Origin: Phoenix dactylifera
Taxonomy: Eukaryota > Streptophyta > Magnoliopsida > Arecales > Arecaceae
Reading direction: 5' to 3'
DNA: 64,000 bases
NCBI RefSeq assembly: GCF_009389715.1
Contig: NC_052404.1
Location: 9,074,745-9,138,744, forward strand
Below the pieces are notes generated by a model. It was given only the letters and a program-made list of their open reading frames with translations, was not told the origin of the DNA and did not search any database. The translations under genes and the position numbers were made by a program. Shown here one piece after another: positions 52,440-64,000 of the stretch. How positions within the stretch are numbered: the first letter of the stretch is position 1; each line of letters begins with the position of its first letter.

Positions 52440-52900
52440 CCTCAGAGAGCTAAGAAGGCAGCTTCCCCATCGTTCGACGACACCATCGAACATTACGCCG
52501 GCCGCACGAGCTTGTCCAGTTCTTCCAAGCATCTTTCGCTTTCCCAGCATGGTTTTTCGACGCCCAAAGACCTTCATCAATGTCTTCATATACTGCACCC
52601 ATTCCGACGACCCATCGGGCTCGTCGGCCAGCAATCTGTGCAGCCTCTCCAAGGGCTCATGGGCATCGGACCTCCCCAAGCACGCCTCCATAGTATCCGA
52701 GTGAGACCTCAAGTGCTCTGGCTCGGCCCTTGCCAGCATGCCAGCATCATCGGAGGTCTCTTGCTTGCAACACTCGCCGACTCGCTTCTTGGCCGCAAGA
52801 AAATGCTCGTCTTCTCATGCCTCACCATATCTCTCACAGGAGCTCTAATAGTCATTTCATCGAACATTTACTGCCATGATACTGGGAGAGGAGATGCGCA
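52440..52900 (+). pseudogene. Organic cation/carnitine transporter (OCT) pseudogene fragment
   Basis: Plus-strand pieces in different frames match the N-terminal part of plant OCT-type major facilitator proteins: SFDDTIEHYAGR, then VQFFQASFAFPAWFFDAQ, then NLCSLSKGSWASDLPKHASI, then GGLLLATLADSLLGRKKMLV and SCLTISLTGALIVISSN. The last block includes the MFS loop DSLLGRKK. An in-frame TGA lies at 52702-52704 and frame changes occur between blocks. The match stops abruptly near 52900, at a TGTAACAGCCCGC sequence that might be the edge of another repeat. Membrane segments after the second are missing. No intron is seen in the retained part. Confidence 0.75.
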
Positions 52901-53675
52901 TTTCGGAGGTTGCTGTAACAGCCCGCTATTTCGGGGATAATGGCCCGGCCTAAAGAGGCCAGAAGAAGAATATGCGATCCGAATCCAGTAAGAAAAATAA
53001 GATCGAGGCCCGGCCAGCCTGAGATAGGGCCTAAAAAGTGGAACCTGTAGCCCAATCCCGCTTATACGCCCGCATGGTATAATCTTATCCCTTGACCACT
53101 TTTTTTTTTTTTTCCCTTCCTGATACAACAGTGACTCGCACCAATCTGCGTATAAGTGCAACCAATAAAATCAGAAAAATATATATATATAATAAAGTGA
53201 AAAAGAAACTAAGTCCTGATCCTTCTAAAAAAACTCTCCTAAATGATGCGCAATATAGAAGACGACGCAATCCGCTGCATTGTTCACTCTCGATAGACAT
53301 GACAGGCTCGGAAGGAGCCAAACTCTTCTGCAAGCCCAGATGTGCTGTCCTCAGATCCACTCAATCACTGTAGCCAAATCTTGTTCCAAGTGAATATTAT
53401 TACATTTATTGTTTGTCAGTATAATCATAGAACAAGACTATAATTTTATTTTATTTTTTTTGAAACGGGTGATTCATATAAATTTAATATAAATATATTT
53501 AAAAAAACAAAATATGGCATTTTTCGAAGTGCAATTGGCAGCTCAATCTAAAGGCATCGCCGGACGCCTACCAAATAGGCAAACAGATGGTTACGAGTTG
53601 GATGCGTGAGAGAACGTTTTTGGGATCGAAATTAAAGAAATCCGTCAAGGACGACATCGTATAAGTGGCCTTTTA
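52901..53675. other. Intergenic or unidentified repeat
   Basis: GC-richer than its surroundings at first (GGCCCGGCC-type words), then a poly-T run. It may be an LTR fragment, since it opens TGTAACAGCCC, but I see no matching end. Confidence 0.35.
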
Positions 53676-54713
53676 GGGGGCGTTTGGTAACCCCAACAAG
53701 ATCACCACGGTGATCTAAGATCCTCGATGATCCGAATACTGGGGTGATTTGATCCCCAGTAATCTAAAATCAATGTGTTTAGTAGGCTATGGTCCAGTGA
53801 TTAAAAATCTCCGGGTATTCATGAGTAACTTGTTTGGTATGGTATGGGAATCCAAAATCACTGACCACATAATACCACAAATACCCCTGATATATCGTAA
53901 ATGGATTTTTTATGTATTTTTAATTCTCATGAATTAAAAATGTAAGCCAATATGCTAATTTCTATAATAGCTTCATAATTTTGTCACATATTCTACTTTT
54001 AGTAACCCTTATTATATATTTATTAATCATGTAAAATATATTATAATAAATCAATATTTATTAATTTTGTCACATATTTATTAATATATTTATCAATATA
54101 TTAATTATTACTATATTCTATAAAAATATATTTATTACTCCTATAAATCATTAATCTTATAAAAATATGTTATTTTTTATTGTAGAATTAATATTTTTAT
54201 TTATACTTATAATGGATTTTTTTAATACTAATAATTATTTTGATTAGAAAAATAAGGTAAATAGAAGTAATATAGTAATATATTAAATATTTTCATTATA
54301 TAAATATAAAATATAATAATATATTTCTACTATAATTTAAAATTATCCTTCAATAATAATAGCATAATAATATGATTAGTAATATATTATAATATAATTT
54401 ATATTATTAATATAATATATAATATCAACATTATATATATATATATAGCATTGACATAATATATTGATGGTATATTGACATATCAATTTTTTTGCTAACT
54501 TGAAGGGTATTTTTGTTTTTAACTTTGAACCCAGGATCACTGTCCTGGGGTGATCTTGGATTCCGGACCTCAAGGACGGATATCCCATCACCGAATTGGA
54601 GGATGATTTGAGAAGTGAAGGTGATTTAAGATCACCAGGCGTAGGATTATAATGCAACCAAGTACGGTGATCTCATCGTCATTTTTGGTCGCTCACCCCA
54701 TACCAAATACCCC
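53676..54713. mobile_element. AT-rich Tourist-like (PIF/Harbinger) element
   Basis: A 1,038-bp element flanked by TTA on both sides (53673-53675 and 54714-54716). Termini are GGGGGCGTTTGGTA and, in reverse, GGGGTATTTGGTA. Subterminal zones repeat GGTGATCT, GATCACC and GGGGTGAT words. The core (about 53940-54450) is almost pure A/T with ATATAT runs. No transposase is encoded. Confidence 0.75.
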
Positions 54714-55002
54714 TTAGAGTATGACACGTAATACGCAGCCTAACGGAGAGGGCGACTCTCCGTCCGTTAGTTCAGGCGGTCCATCCTCTCATCTTCCAAT
54801 CCGTCCCCCTTCTTGTGAATGCCTCCCTCTCTGCTGAAAACCTCCTCGCCCGCTTCAGTCGGTTTCGCATGGCCCCGCCTTTTCGGTGCGACTCCTCTCC
54901 TCTCAATGCCTCCTCCCGAACCCTAGCGCTCTCGCCCTCCTTCGAAACCCTAGAATAATTAGGGTTTTTGCTCCTCTTCTGCTTCTCCTCCGCCATCCAA
55001 TC

Positions 55003-58000
55003 ATGGAGGAAGGAGACGGGAATCCCGCAATAAGAAGGTCGTCTTGCGCGTCGGATACGTGGGAACTAATTACAGAGGTAGCTCGAGATTAAGTCTTTCT
55101 TTCTTTTCTTTTTCTTTTTTTTTTCCCTCTCCAAGATTTTTATTGTATTCTTGATAGTAGTTGGAGTATTTTATATTTTTAACATTGATGATATTTAATT
55201 TTGCAGGTCTTCAGATGCAGCGAGATAACCTGCTTTATCGAGTAAGACCATAAAGGAAAATCTTCCCGCATTTGAATTGATAATTATTAAAGTGCAGTTT
55301 ATTGGATTCTGCTCTTGAATGAAAAAGAAAGTGAAATAATGTTTTCGATAGAACTAATTTTTCTTGAAAGGAGCTAAGATTTACCAAAAGATATTCCGTA
55401 TATATTATTGTCGGAAGGGCCTTTTTGTGTTATTACTTGTCGTTTATGTAAATGATCTAAGTATTGATGGCATCATGCATCTTATCAGCTTTGCGTAGAT
55501 GGGCCTTTGCTAAAGCATTCCAATCTTGACGTATAGCAATTGAAGCAGGGTTGGAATCTGCCATCTTTTGGGCTGGTGGGATCCGTTATAGTAATTAGGG
55601 AATGCAGATCTGCATAAAATTGAGTGGGCTAGGAGTAGCCGAGCCGACAGGAGGAGTAAGGGTCGCATTTAAATACTTCTTAATTATTTAAATATAATAA
55701 CATTTTTTTTATTTCTGCAGATGCTGGTATGTACCAATTTTATCTTCATTATGATAAAGTATGCAACCAAAGCAAAAACTTGTGCTTTAAAAAAGCATAA
55801 AAATACTGTGCAAGGGAGGAATTTCTTCCTTAATAGCTCCTTTATAAGTAGGTGCACACAATAATTATATGTTTCCAATACAGGATTCCACCTTCAAATA
55901 TTTATGAGACCAACACACTCTCTTTCTTATGTAAACCTTCATCATGTCCTAAGAAAGCCTTGGTGCTTGTCATCAGATTGGTCATGTTAAGTTAACATGT
56001 GATTGTAGTTTATTAGGATGCTGCATTTATTCATCAAGAAAAGAAGTTCTGCCCCCTACTTTCAAGGAGGAATTGATAATAAGCGAATTAGTAATTGATA
56101 TCATACCATGACAAGTTGATTGCGTATACGCTGAACTTACAGCAGGAACTTAAACAAAGAAACATAGTCTTGGTAGCCTCCTTTTAATTGGCAAGCTATC
56201 TTCTTATATTTCCAAGTATACAGTAAGGTTCCCTGGTTTACAAGGATCTTGAGCATCTTCCACATGCGCATTTGTTTTTGTATAGATACCTGCTGATGCC
56301 TTGTTGTCACATCTAGAAATCGCCTGGTGTCAGATATGAAAAGCAAGTCACCCAGACAGCTTTCTGGAAATTTCTGATTTTAAAAATCTAGTACTTCATA
56401 GGAAAACTTTTCTCACTTTCCATATTTTTTTACTAAGGTTGCATTCATATATATTTATATTTGTGTTATTTAAGAACTAGAATTGCGATTGATGCAATGT
56501 TCATGAGAACACCATTTGATGAAGGATACCAATGCTTAACCTCAAATTAGTCGCAACTAGATTTTTGTCATGTCTGATGCACGTGAGAGGATCTGATGGC
56601 TTGCGGTCTTTCTGTTGATAATGAAGAAAAGATTAGATGGACTTAGACACAGAAAAAAAACAGAGTTAGTGGGGAACTTTGCGACGTAAGAAATAAGATC
56701 CTACCATTTGTAGTTGGCCCTAGTGGCATAATTCTTATGTTTTTGTTCTACATGATATAGAACATCAATGTGGGTCAGGAATCGCAAAGGACAGGGGATC
56801 TGGCTACGTGAGATCAGTGTAAATGTGTGTAAGTAATTGGGTTAAGTATGCTACGACTAAAAAAAACCCTGAGATGCAGATCACTATGATAAACTTGACA
56901 TGACCCGAACAAGATCTCTCCTACCTTAGAAGGAATTGAAGTCTTCTAATAAAGAAGAAAATAGTAAGATACTATTGTTGAGTTTTAAAATAATTATTGT
57001 CGCAGGAAAATAAATTGAATAACTAGAAGGCTAATTTAAACTAGAAAGCTTGATCTAAAAGATAACTAGAAAGCAACAAACAAGAAGTAGAGAGCTAATT
57101 CTAGACTAGGGTAAGTAGAAGACAAGATCCAAACAAGAAAGCTGGAAAGTAAATTAAGGTAGGATAACTAGTTGGATTCTCCCCAACTGAATCCATTAAT
57201 CTGACCAGAGTCATCCTAGCTGTCACTTGGACTTTCCACGTCAATAACGTTGCGCTAGTTTTGCATAGGGCCTTATGGAATTGTATTAAAAGAGAAAAAG
57301 GGCATTCGAGTCACATGAAGGTTTCTACAAAGTTGCATCACAGCAAGGCAGAGTCACACCACCAAGAACACTCATGAAAACTTCTATTCTACTCATTATG
57401 ATATAAAAGAGATGAGTACATGAGATATTTATAGTGTTCTAGGGCCTTTACATTGATAAAGACTCATGGAATCCTTTAGAAACTTGGAAAATATCTGCAT
57501 GATGGCTCTTAAGAACTAATGCTGCATTTTAAGGGTGCTTCTAGATGCAAATGGAATATCTGACTATGACCGAGTCCCCATTAGATTCAACTGATGGTAA
57601 CCTGGGTTTATCAGTTGACCCGAATTTGACTAGGACTCAAATTTCTTTGGCCAGCAGGATTTTTCTGCTGACAACTGAATTTGATGGTATGGTTCTTATC
57701 CTTAATTCGCTAATTGATGATTTGACTCTTGCTAGCGGTTACCAAAATTGAGAAAAATACAAAGACTGAAAACAAAATTATCAAAAAGACTCTGATTGCA
57801 CTGATACGACTTTGATATTTTGCCCATAACATTCTTGTCTAACCTCTGGTTTATGTGATTCAAGTTGTATTGGTAAACTTACTTGACAGCAGGCGTGATG
57901 GAAGTGATTTCATCTCATAATTCTATTTGTGCTATTGTTGGTGAATTTTTGAAGTTGTTGTTACCTACAAAGCATCCTAACACTACAAACATTTGAGTTT

Positions 58001-61000
58001 TTTTGTGACCTGTGAGTCAAGTGTCACCACATAGCCATGCTTGGCTATCAATTTAGGCTTCCTAGGGTTGCCCATGTTGCCTTAGGGCATGTTTGGTGTT
58101 GCTTCTGAATAGAAGGAAAAGCCAAAAGCTAGGTTTTCTAGCTTCTCCTAAAAGTATTTGTTTTTAACTTTCTTCTTATAGAAATACTTTTCGTATAATG
58201 CTATCGAATAATAATTTTCTTTTGGAAAATGTTCTTTTGCTTTAAGAATACGAAAACACATTCTTTAAGAATACGAAACATGCCCTTAGTTCTACTCCTT
58301 TGCCTTTAGCATGACTGTCGAGGCAGGTGTATTTTCACCCTTGCATTACAATCATTTAACTTCTTTATTTGCTAAATCAATGAGATGATCATTTGTTGGA
58401 GTGTACTTCCTAAGTCATCAAGATGTATTTAATGCAATCTATTCCATTATGATAATCCAACAAAAGAAACAAAACTTCTACGACATCTCTAATTTATTGT
58501 AAATGCAATAATCACTTGCATCTTTGAATATGCTTATGGGTCTAATATGCTATTGCTTTAGTTCTTTTTTTGGGGGGGGAGTCTTTTATTATGTGTTCTA
58601 AATGATACTCCATTACTGTAATTAGTTTCTTATTTGGTCTGAGATTAACATATGTTAGGTGCATTTCTTGGCAGCCATGATTTCATTGAAGATGGAGATC
58701 CCTGAACATGCATGGAGAGAGAGGATCCTATTGGCATGGTTATTGCGAATTATGTTAATTCTAGCCTACCCAATAATGTCAGTTTTCAGCATATTACCAT
58801 CTCAAAAGTGAGAACTAGAACTTGAAGTTTTTTATGGGTTAATTTATATGCCTTATTACCACCCCAAAAGTGAGAACTAGAATGAGTTAATTTATATGCC
58901 TTTTTACAAACTAAGTGAATAAAATACGGCGTTTTAAAAAATATTGAGCAACTGCATGATGAACTTTGTTCTTATTTAACACACTGCACACAAAGTAAAT
59001 TTGGGCATGTTCAGCGGCATATAAGCCTTTCTCATCCAAGAGTTCTTTTTGTGCCAACAAAGCTGGAAGCTTTTCTCCATTAGTTAAGTCCTTGTCAACT
59101 TGTATCTTAAGGGATGCGCTTGAAATTTCGATAGGAAGGACTGCTTCCATACACTAGACCAATGAATAAGGAGTTTGACCAGTTGGTTCTTTCACTTTGG
59201 ATTCATCGAGGCCCTGGTTAGGAAAAAATAAAGGTTTTGGGCAAAAGCAGCTCTTACCTCAAATTTTGTCACTTGCATTCACTCCATCATAATTCTTAGC
59301 TGCTAGCCTTCTAATTTCTGTGCACTTTATTGTGGGTCCATACAGCTATCTTGTACACATGCTTTGTTTGATCTTTAGGTGACTTGAAATAAACTATCTC
59401 CACATTTCAGTATGAGTGTTTTCTTTGGAGATACGTGCAAATAGATGCATGCATACGTTCACACACAAACTGCAAGCATTAGTAAATATCACCTTCATTG
59501 CGTTCACTTCAATATTTGTTGTGATGATTCTTTTGCAACAGTTCCATATTCGTCACTGCCCAGCTATGTTAACCTAGTTGCTTCTTTCTTTTAGACACAG
59601 AGAGATGATACAACATGACGTGCCATTTGGTGGCACTCCCAGAAAATGGAGTGAACTGTTTATGTCAGCTACAAGATTTAGTACTTGACACTTATTTTTG
59701 GAATACTCTGTCGAGAGCACCTTATTGCACTTGCTGGCACTTTTTTTTATAGTATGATTACAGTACTAAACATTGATAGTGAAAAGTGTCCATACTCTTT
59801 TAGTGAAGTGTCAGATCTATATGTTCTTCTTCTTTTAGTGTTACAATGGCATAAGTGTAAGTGTAACAAAATTTTGTTATTGACTGGTGAACTTACCTGG
59901 TCATCAATGTATGTATGATATGGAAGTGTCCCTGTGTCAGGATTTTTGGAGGTCGGAGTGTCTAGGTAACACTGCTACACAGTGATGTTGATGATGATGA
60001 AATCTTTTCTTTTATCAACTGTCTACTAGTTTAGCACTGTCTACTCTCTCCAAGTTATAGGAAAGGAAAAAGGATAGCCTATCCCCGAGCTTTCTGAGAT
60101 AGTTGATATCTTTTACAAAATGTGCTGTTTGGAGAGTTATAGCATGTTATAGCAATGCTGAAACTCTTACTACTAGTAAGCATGCTTTTTTTGTTTTTGT
60201 GTTTTTTCCCCCCCTTTTCCCTTTCTGGGTAATGACTGTAGGAAAGAAGGAAAAGAATGCTCCTTAGCTTACTTCCTATTGCTTATTTGAATTGGTTTCT
60301 GTAGGAGTTTTGGTGCAAGAAGAGAATGCACTGTTCAGATGTACTCTTATCTCCTGCCTGCTGAATTTATTGGGATCGGTAGCGACTCCAGCTTTGCTGA
60401 ATTCATGATCATTTATATCAATTCAATAATATACTGAAAAGTTTTAAGGTATATGTTTGTCGCTGGCTTGTTTTTGAGTTTGCTTTTACTATGATATCTC
60501 GGTTCTCTGGACTTTTTGTTCTTTAATGATTAATACATATATAGATTTGTCCACTCTGATCTGTACAATTATGTGGTTTCTGTCTCACTTGTTTTTTATC
60601 CCAGGGTAATTTTTCATGCATTCATCAGTATAATGACTAATGATTAAGCATATATCAAGTGAATAATTAGTTTAGCTTATTATCAGATTTAAATTTGCCT
60701 ATGTATTTGCTGAAAAGTATTCTCATTTGTAGTCAAGTGGCATCTGAATTTGCACAGAACAGTCTAATAACACTTGCTTATTGTAGATGGAAATGGAGGA
60801 ACCATCCATAAGCCATTCTTATTTAGGGGTTTATAGTATTAAATCAGAACTGTCACATTGTTTTTTACAACTAAAATGATCTGAAAAGACATGTATATAA
60901 CATTTTTGATTACATTAGAAATTTAAATTTTTTCACATGGTCAAGACAACCATGATTGGAAAGCGTGCCTGTCATGGATGTCTCAGGAATACATAAAACA

Positions 61001-62757
61001 TCTAAATTTAACAGCATTTACTGGTTGAATGTTAGATAGCTGACATCTATTATTTCCTTGTAGGGAGAACATTGTTTCCATAAGTAAACAGTTCATTTCA
61101 AATATAGGAAACAACCTCCAAAGCAAGGCCACATTATCAGAAAAACAAGAATTGCGGAGGATGTGTTGGCCGCTGAAGTTGCGGAAAATGATGATCTAGA
61201 AAGTTCTGAGGTTGTGGATGCTGCACTCGATAAATGTGAAGAACATCCAAACATTCAATGTGACAGTGACTGATGAAATGATCTGCCAGGAAAACAAAAT
61301 GATGAAATTAGAGACTCAGAGTTCCGTCTTGCTGTTTGTGCAAGATGGCTTCATGAGCCAGATGAAATGGGTGGACTAAAGTGTCTCACGTCAGAAAGGG
61401 CTTTTGCTGCTCATGTGGACAGCTGCAGACGTCTTCAGGAAATAATTTCGTTGAGCTGTCCATATGAGGTGAATCTTTCATGCTACATAGGCAAGCTATA
61501 CCCTATAACCTGGTGGTCTTCATTTGATGCATATAGCTCCTTTTACAATTGCTGCATGCTAAATGTTGCTATTTAACATACATCCTGGAATAGGTAGGAA
61601 ATCGCTAGCTATCATTAGGTTGTCATCTTTTTCCTTCAAACTTAGTTTGATATTTTCAGCAAAATTTTGCATCTTGTTGGTGCCTAATATCATCAAGTGT
61701 AATGGAAGAGCATGTGGGACTCACCATAGTTTGCCCATCTAAAAGAAAATCATGAAGCTTTTAAGTTTTCTATGTATATATATATGTATATGTATATATA
61801 TATGTATGTATGCATCACAATGAATATTTAAAAAACAAAATAATGCGAGAAAAGCATATGTAGAGATCTCGAAAAACTATGGTGGAAAGTGGTAAAATGG
61901 CCCATTTTAAATTCGCTTCAGAATCATTTTCTCTTATTTTACTGCTGGAGGCCATTTTACACTATTATATTCTGAAGTTGAAAAGCTTGTCTTGGATACT
62001 TTTCCCCTAACTAGTCTTTTGCTTCATATATACATTTGACAGGTTGTTGTGGCAAATTATCAGTACTAACTAACATCGGGATTTACCAGGATGTTTGACT
62101 TGAAAATCTTTGCCTATTTTAGATATCTGACAAGTGACTTTTAAGCAACCATATCAACTAAGCTATCAGCGATGATGGAGTACTAAGCTTTGAAGTAAAT
62201 AAGACAATATACTGTCATCTGCAACTGCACCAGTATATACTATAGGGTAGTGTCCTATCTTTTAGTAGATAAAAACATGAGCCTTATTTTAATAATTTCT
62301 GGGTTTTTTTCATCTGAGCTTGTGCATATCTTAATCCAAGTCATGCAAGTGCTTAACTTTTGTTACCATCACAGCTCTGAAAAGTGGGGACTTTAGCAGC
62401 AGTGAAGCGGGGTTGGCTACCAAAAGATGTCATAGAGTTATCTCTGGTGATGTTTTCTGACATTCTACCCCTTGCCCCTTCTGATCCCTGGGGGTGACCG
62501 CTACTCTTTTATAACACGACCTGAAATGCAAATAGTGATCGAGTCCGAAGAAATCCAGAAAGCATTTGATGAGTTCTACTCTTCTATGATGTTGCCTCAG
62601 TCACCCAACTTCTTGGATCCATCCAAATCCCCATGGAAGAAATGGGTGGATAGTCTAGATGCAAACAGAAGCATTTCAGATAACAGAGCTGGTTGAAGTC
62701 AGAGCCGCATGGAAAGCATGGAAGAAAATTTCTCGAAAGCAAAGAAAATCCTTTTGA
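55003..62757 (+). pseudogene. PUS1-like: tRNA pseudouridine synthase (TruA/PUS family) pseudogene, introns retained
   Basis: Exon remnants in order match plant PUS1-type pseudouridine synthases. 55003-55077 plus 55207-55251 spell KKVVLRVGYVGTNYRG then LQMQRDN, the TruA N-terminal strand. A poor match at about 56590-56665 (GLSVDNEEKIRWT) stands where the catalytic-Asp motif should be. 58659-58807 has MISLKMEIPEHAWRE and VFSILPSQ. 60305-60448 has SFGARRECTVQMYSYLLPAE. 61064-61468 has YRKQPPKQGHIIRKTRIAED and EFRLAVCARWLHEPDE. 62350-62757 has [20 protein letters not shown], then FDEFYSSMMLPQSPNFLDPS and VRAAWKAWKKISRK. Splice sites are often intact, so it is not a processed copy. Frameshifts occur within several exons and in-frame stops within exon 61064-61468 (TGA TGA at 61271-61276). 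The exon-1 ATG at 55003 is out of frame with the conserved block. The exon with the FMLHQIRKM block is largely unreadable. Confidence 0.82.
58085..58285. mobile_element. Tourist-like (PIF/Harbinger) MITE inside the PUS pseudogene
   Basis: A 201-bp element flanked by TTA (58082-58084 and 58286-58288), with ends GGGCATGTTTGG and, in reverse, GGGCATGTTTCG. It lies in an intron of the PUS pseudogene. Confidence 0.7.
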
Positions 62758-64000
62758 GTCACAACTTTGCCTATACTGAATCTCCAGTGAGCGTGCAATG
62801 AGGTATGATATCACTCCCACTTTTTCTGATATTCTTGCCTCCCTCCTGCACCTTTGACCCTACTGTTGTGTGAACACTGGAAGTAGCTTTGTTGTATTGT
62901 AGGAGATGCATGCATTGTTCCATGCATGTGTTGATATCCGTTCGTATTTCTATGAAGTGTTAGCATACTTGATCTTCCATTCAATAGGCTGTCAACTGTT
63001 ATTTGTTCGTGATGCTTAGTGAAGTTGAATATGTTTTCACAGTAAATGAAAGTTTTCTCCAAATATGAAATGATTTTTTCTTCTCTCTTTGATTCTCCCA
63101 GCTGGGTTGATATCCCTCGTTACAAACACTAACATGGTCAAATCATGTTGAAACTTCATCCACCTTTGATGCTACCTAATAGCTCTTCCAACCTCACTAT
63201 TGATTTTGATATTTAAACCTGTGGCATTCGCCTGTTATGCTTGTGACATCACCATTGTCTCATTCATTCAGAAAGGGGTCTTAAAATGACTTTTGCTTTG
63301 TTCTTCCTCTTCTGTCTAGTCCTTGATGGCCCCCAAACATGAGTTCCTAGAGATGCTGCTCCGCTTTATCTACCCAATTTGTTCAAGGTATTTCAGACGC
63401 TTTTGACAATGTGGAGTCTTAGGGCATTGTGTCTGTCTGTGCCCCCTTTTCTGTGCCATATCTCTTCCAGTGCCATGATTTTGTGATTGACGGATAACAC
63501 AATTTAACTAGACAATGATGTCATCCAGATACAAGATGATACTAGCATAGTTACATTAATATTGTTGGGGTAAATTTTCTATTTTACTGGGTTAAGCTTA
63601 AACCTTGCACCTGAGACTTGAAAATGCCCCCATATGGTTTAGCAGGGTGTAGCCTTTGTTATGGTCAGAACCATTGGGCTGGGTTACACTTACACCTAAC
63701 CAGTTTTCATGTGTTGCAAACCACGTGTTGGTAGGACTAGAGCCTTTTGGCAAATCCAGCGGCCATGGCTGAATTAGAAAGACCCACTCCACTTCCGTTC
63801 CACCACCTGCCATTTAGCTGGCCCGTTACTCATTCTTCGTGAATAAAAGGTTTAAAAAATACAATCCCCTTTGTCTCAAAGTTGAAATGAGCGTCTAACT
63901 GAAGCCTGCTTGCCAGTGGTTTGTAACGTTCATCCCAGGTTTAATGTTTAAACCCAGGGGCACCTACACCTTTATAACTTGTTTCTTGGCCTCTTACTCT
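62758..64000. other. 3' flank of the PUS pseudogene, no gene recognised
   Basis: Short frames only. A minus-strand frame at 63598-63813 has no known motif. A gene entering from beyond the window cannot be excluded. Confidence 0.45.

Overview
The window is plant nuclear DNA. It has spliced genes with GT-AG introns, plant-only families (LOB-domain factor, class III peroxidases, NPF transporter, DUF688 protein), and a dense load of LTR-retrotransposon relics, TRIMs, LINE fragments and MITEs. The protein sequences and repeat content fit a monocot, possibly a palm, but the species is an inference that I cannot prove.

Layout. 1-0.8 kb: a DUF688 protein. 0.8-17 kb: gene-poor, with a CACTA-like remnant broken by a retroelement that has a short 137-bp LTR at one end and a long LTR at the other (3.2-5.3 kb), a complete TRIM (10.4-10.8 kb) and a LINE 3' end (15.3-16.0 kb). 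17.1-18.2 kb: an LBD15-like transcription factor whose first coding exon is only 14 nt. 21.3-22.8 kb: a CACTA element with clear ends that carries a captured piece of an ARMADILLO REPEAT ONLY-type gene. 24.3-26.0 kb: class III peroxidase A (+). 26.7-32.9 kb: a four-exon NPF (NRT1/PTR) transporter (-), convergent with peroxidase A; its introns hold a solo LTR and a hairpin MITE. 33-42 kb: LINE tails, a TCGGGT-rich MITE, a degenerate minisatellite, a repeat rich in GTCGAC palindromes and a LINE with a poly(A) tail. 42.3-44.0 kb: peroxidase B (-), a near-identical twin of A on an inverted arm of about 3.2-3.3 kb. 48.9-50.2 kb: peroxidase C (+), an older paralogue. 51.5-52.2 kb: a tandem TRIM with three LTRs and two internal regions. 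52.4-52.9 kb: a broken organic cation/carnitine transporter fragment. 53.7-54.7 kb: an AT-rich Harbinger-type MITE. 55.0-62.8 kb: an intron-bearing pseudogene of a tRNA pseudouridine synthase (TruA/PUS family).

Working together. The three peroxidases form a small secreted-enzyme cluster with the same three-exon structure. The A/B pair arose by a recent inverted duplication, and their promoters already differ, including in the TATA box. The NPF transporter sits inside the loop between the inverted arms. The intact host genes are the DUF688 protein, the LBD factor, the three peroxidases and the NPF transporter; the OCT and PUS loci are relics. The most unusual items are the gene-capturing CACTA element, the short-LTR/long-LTR retroelement and the tandem TRIM.
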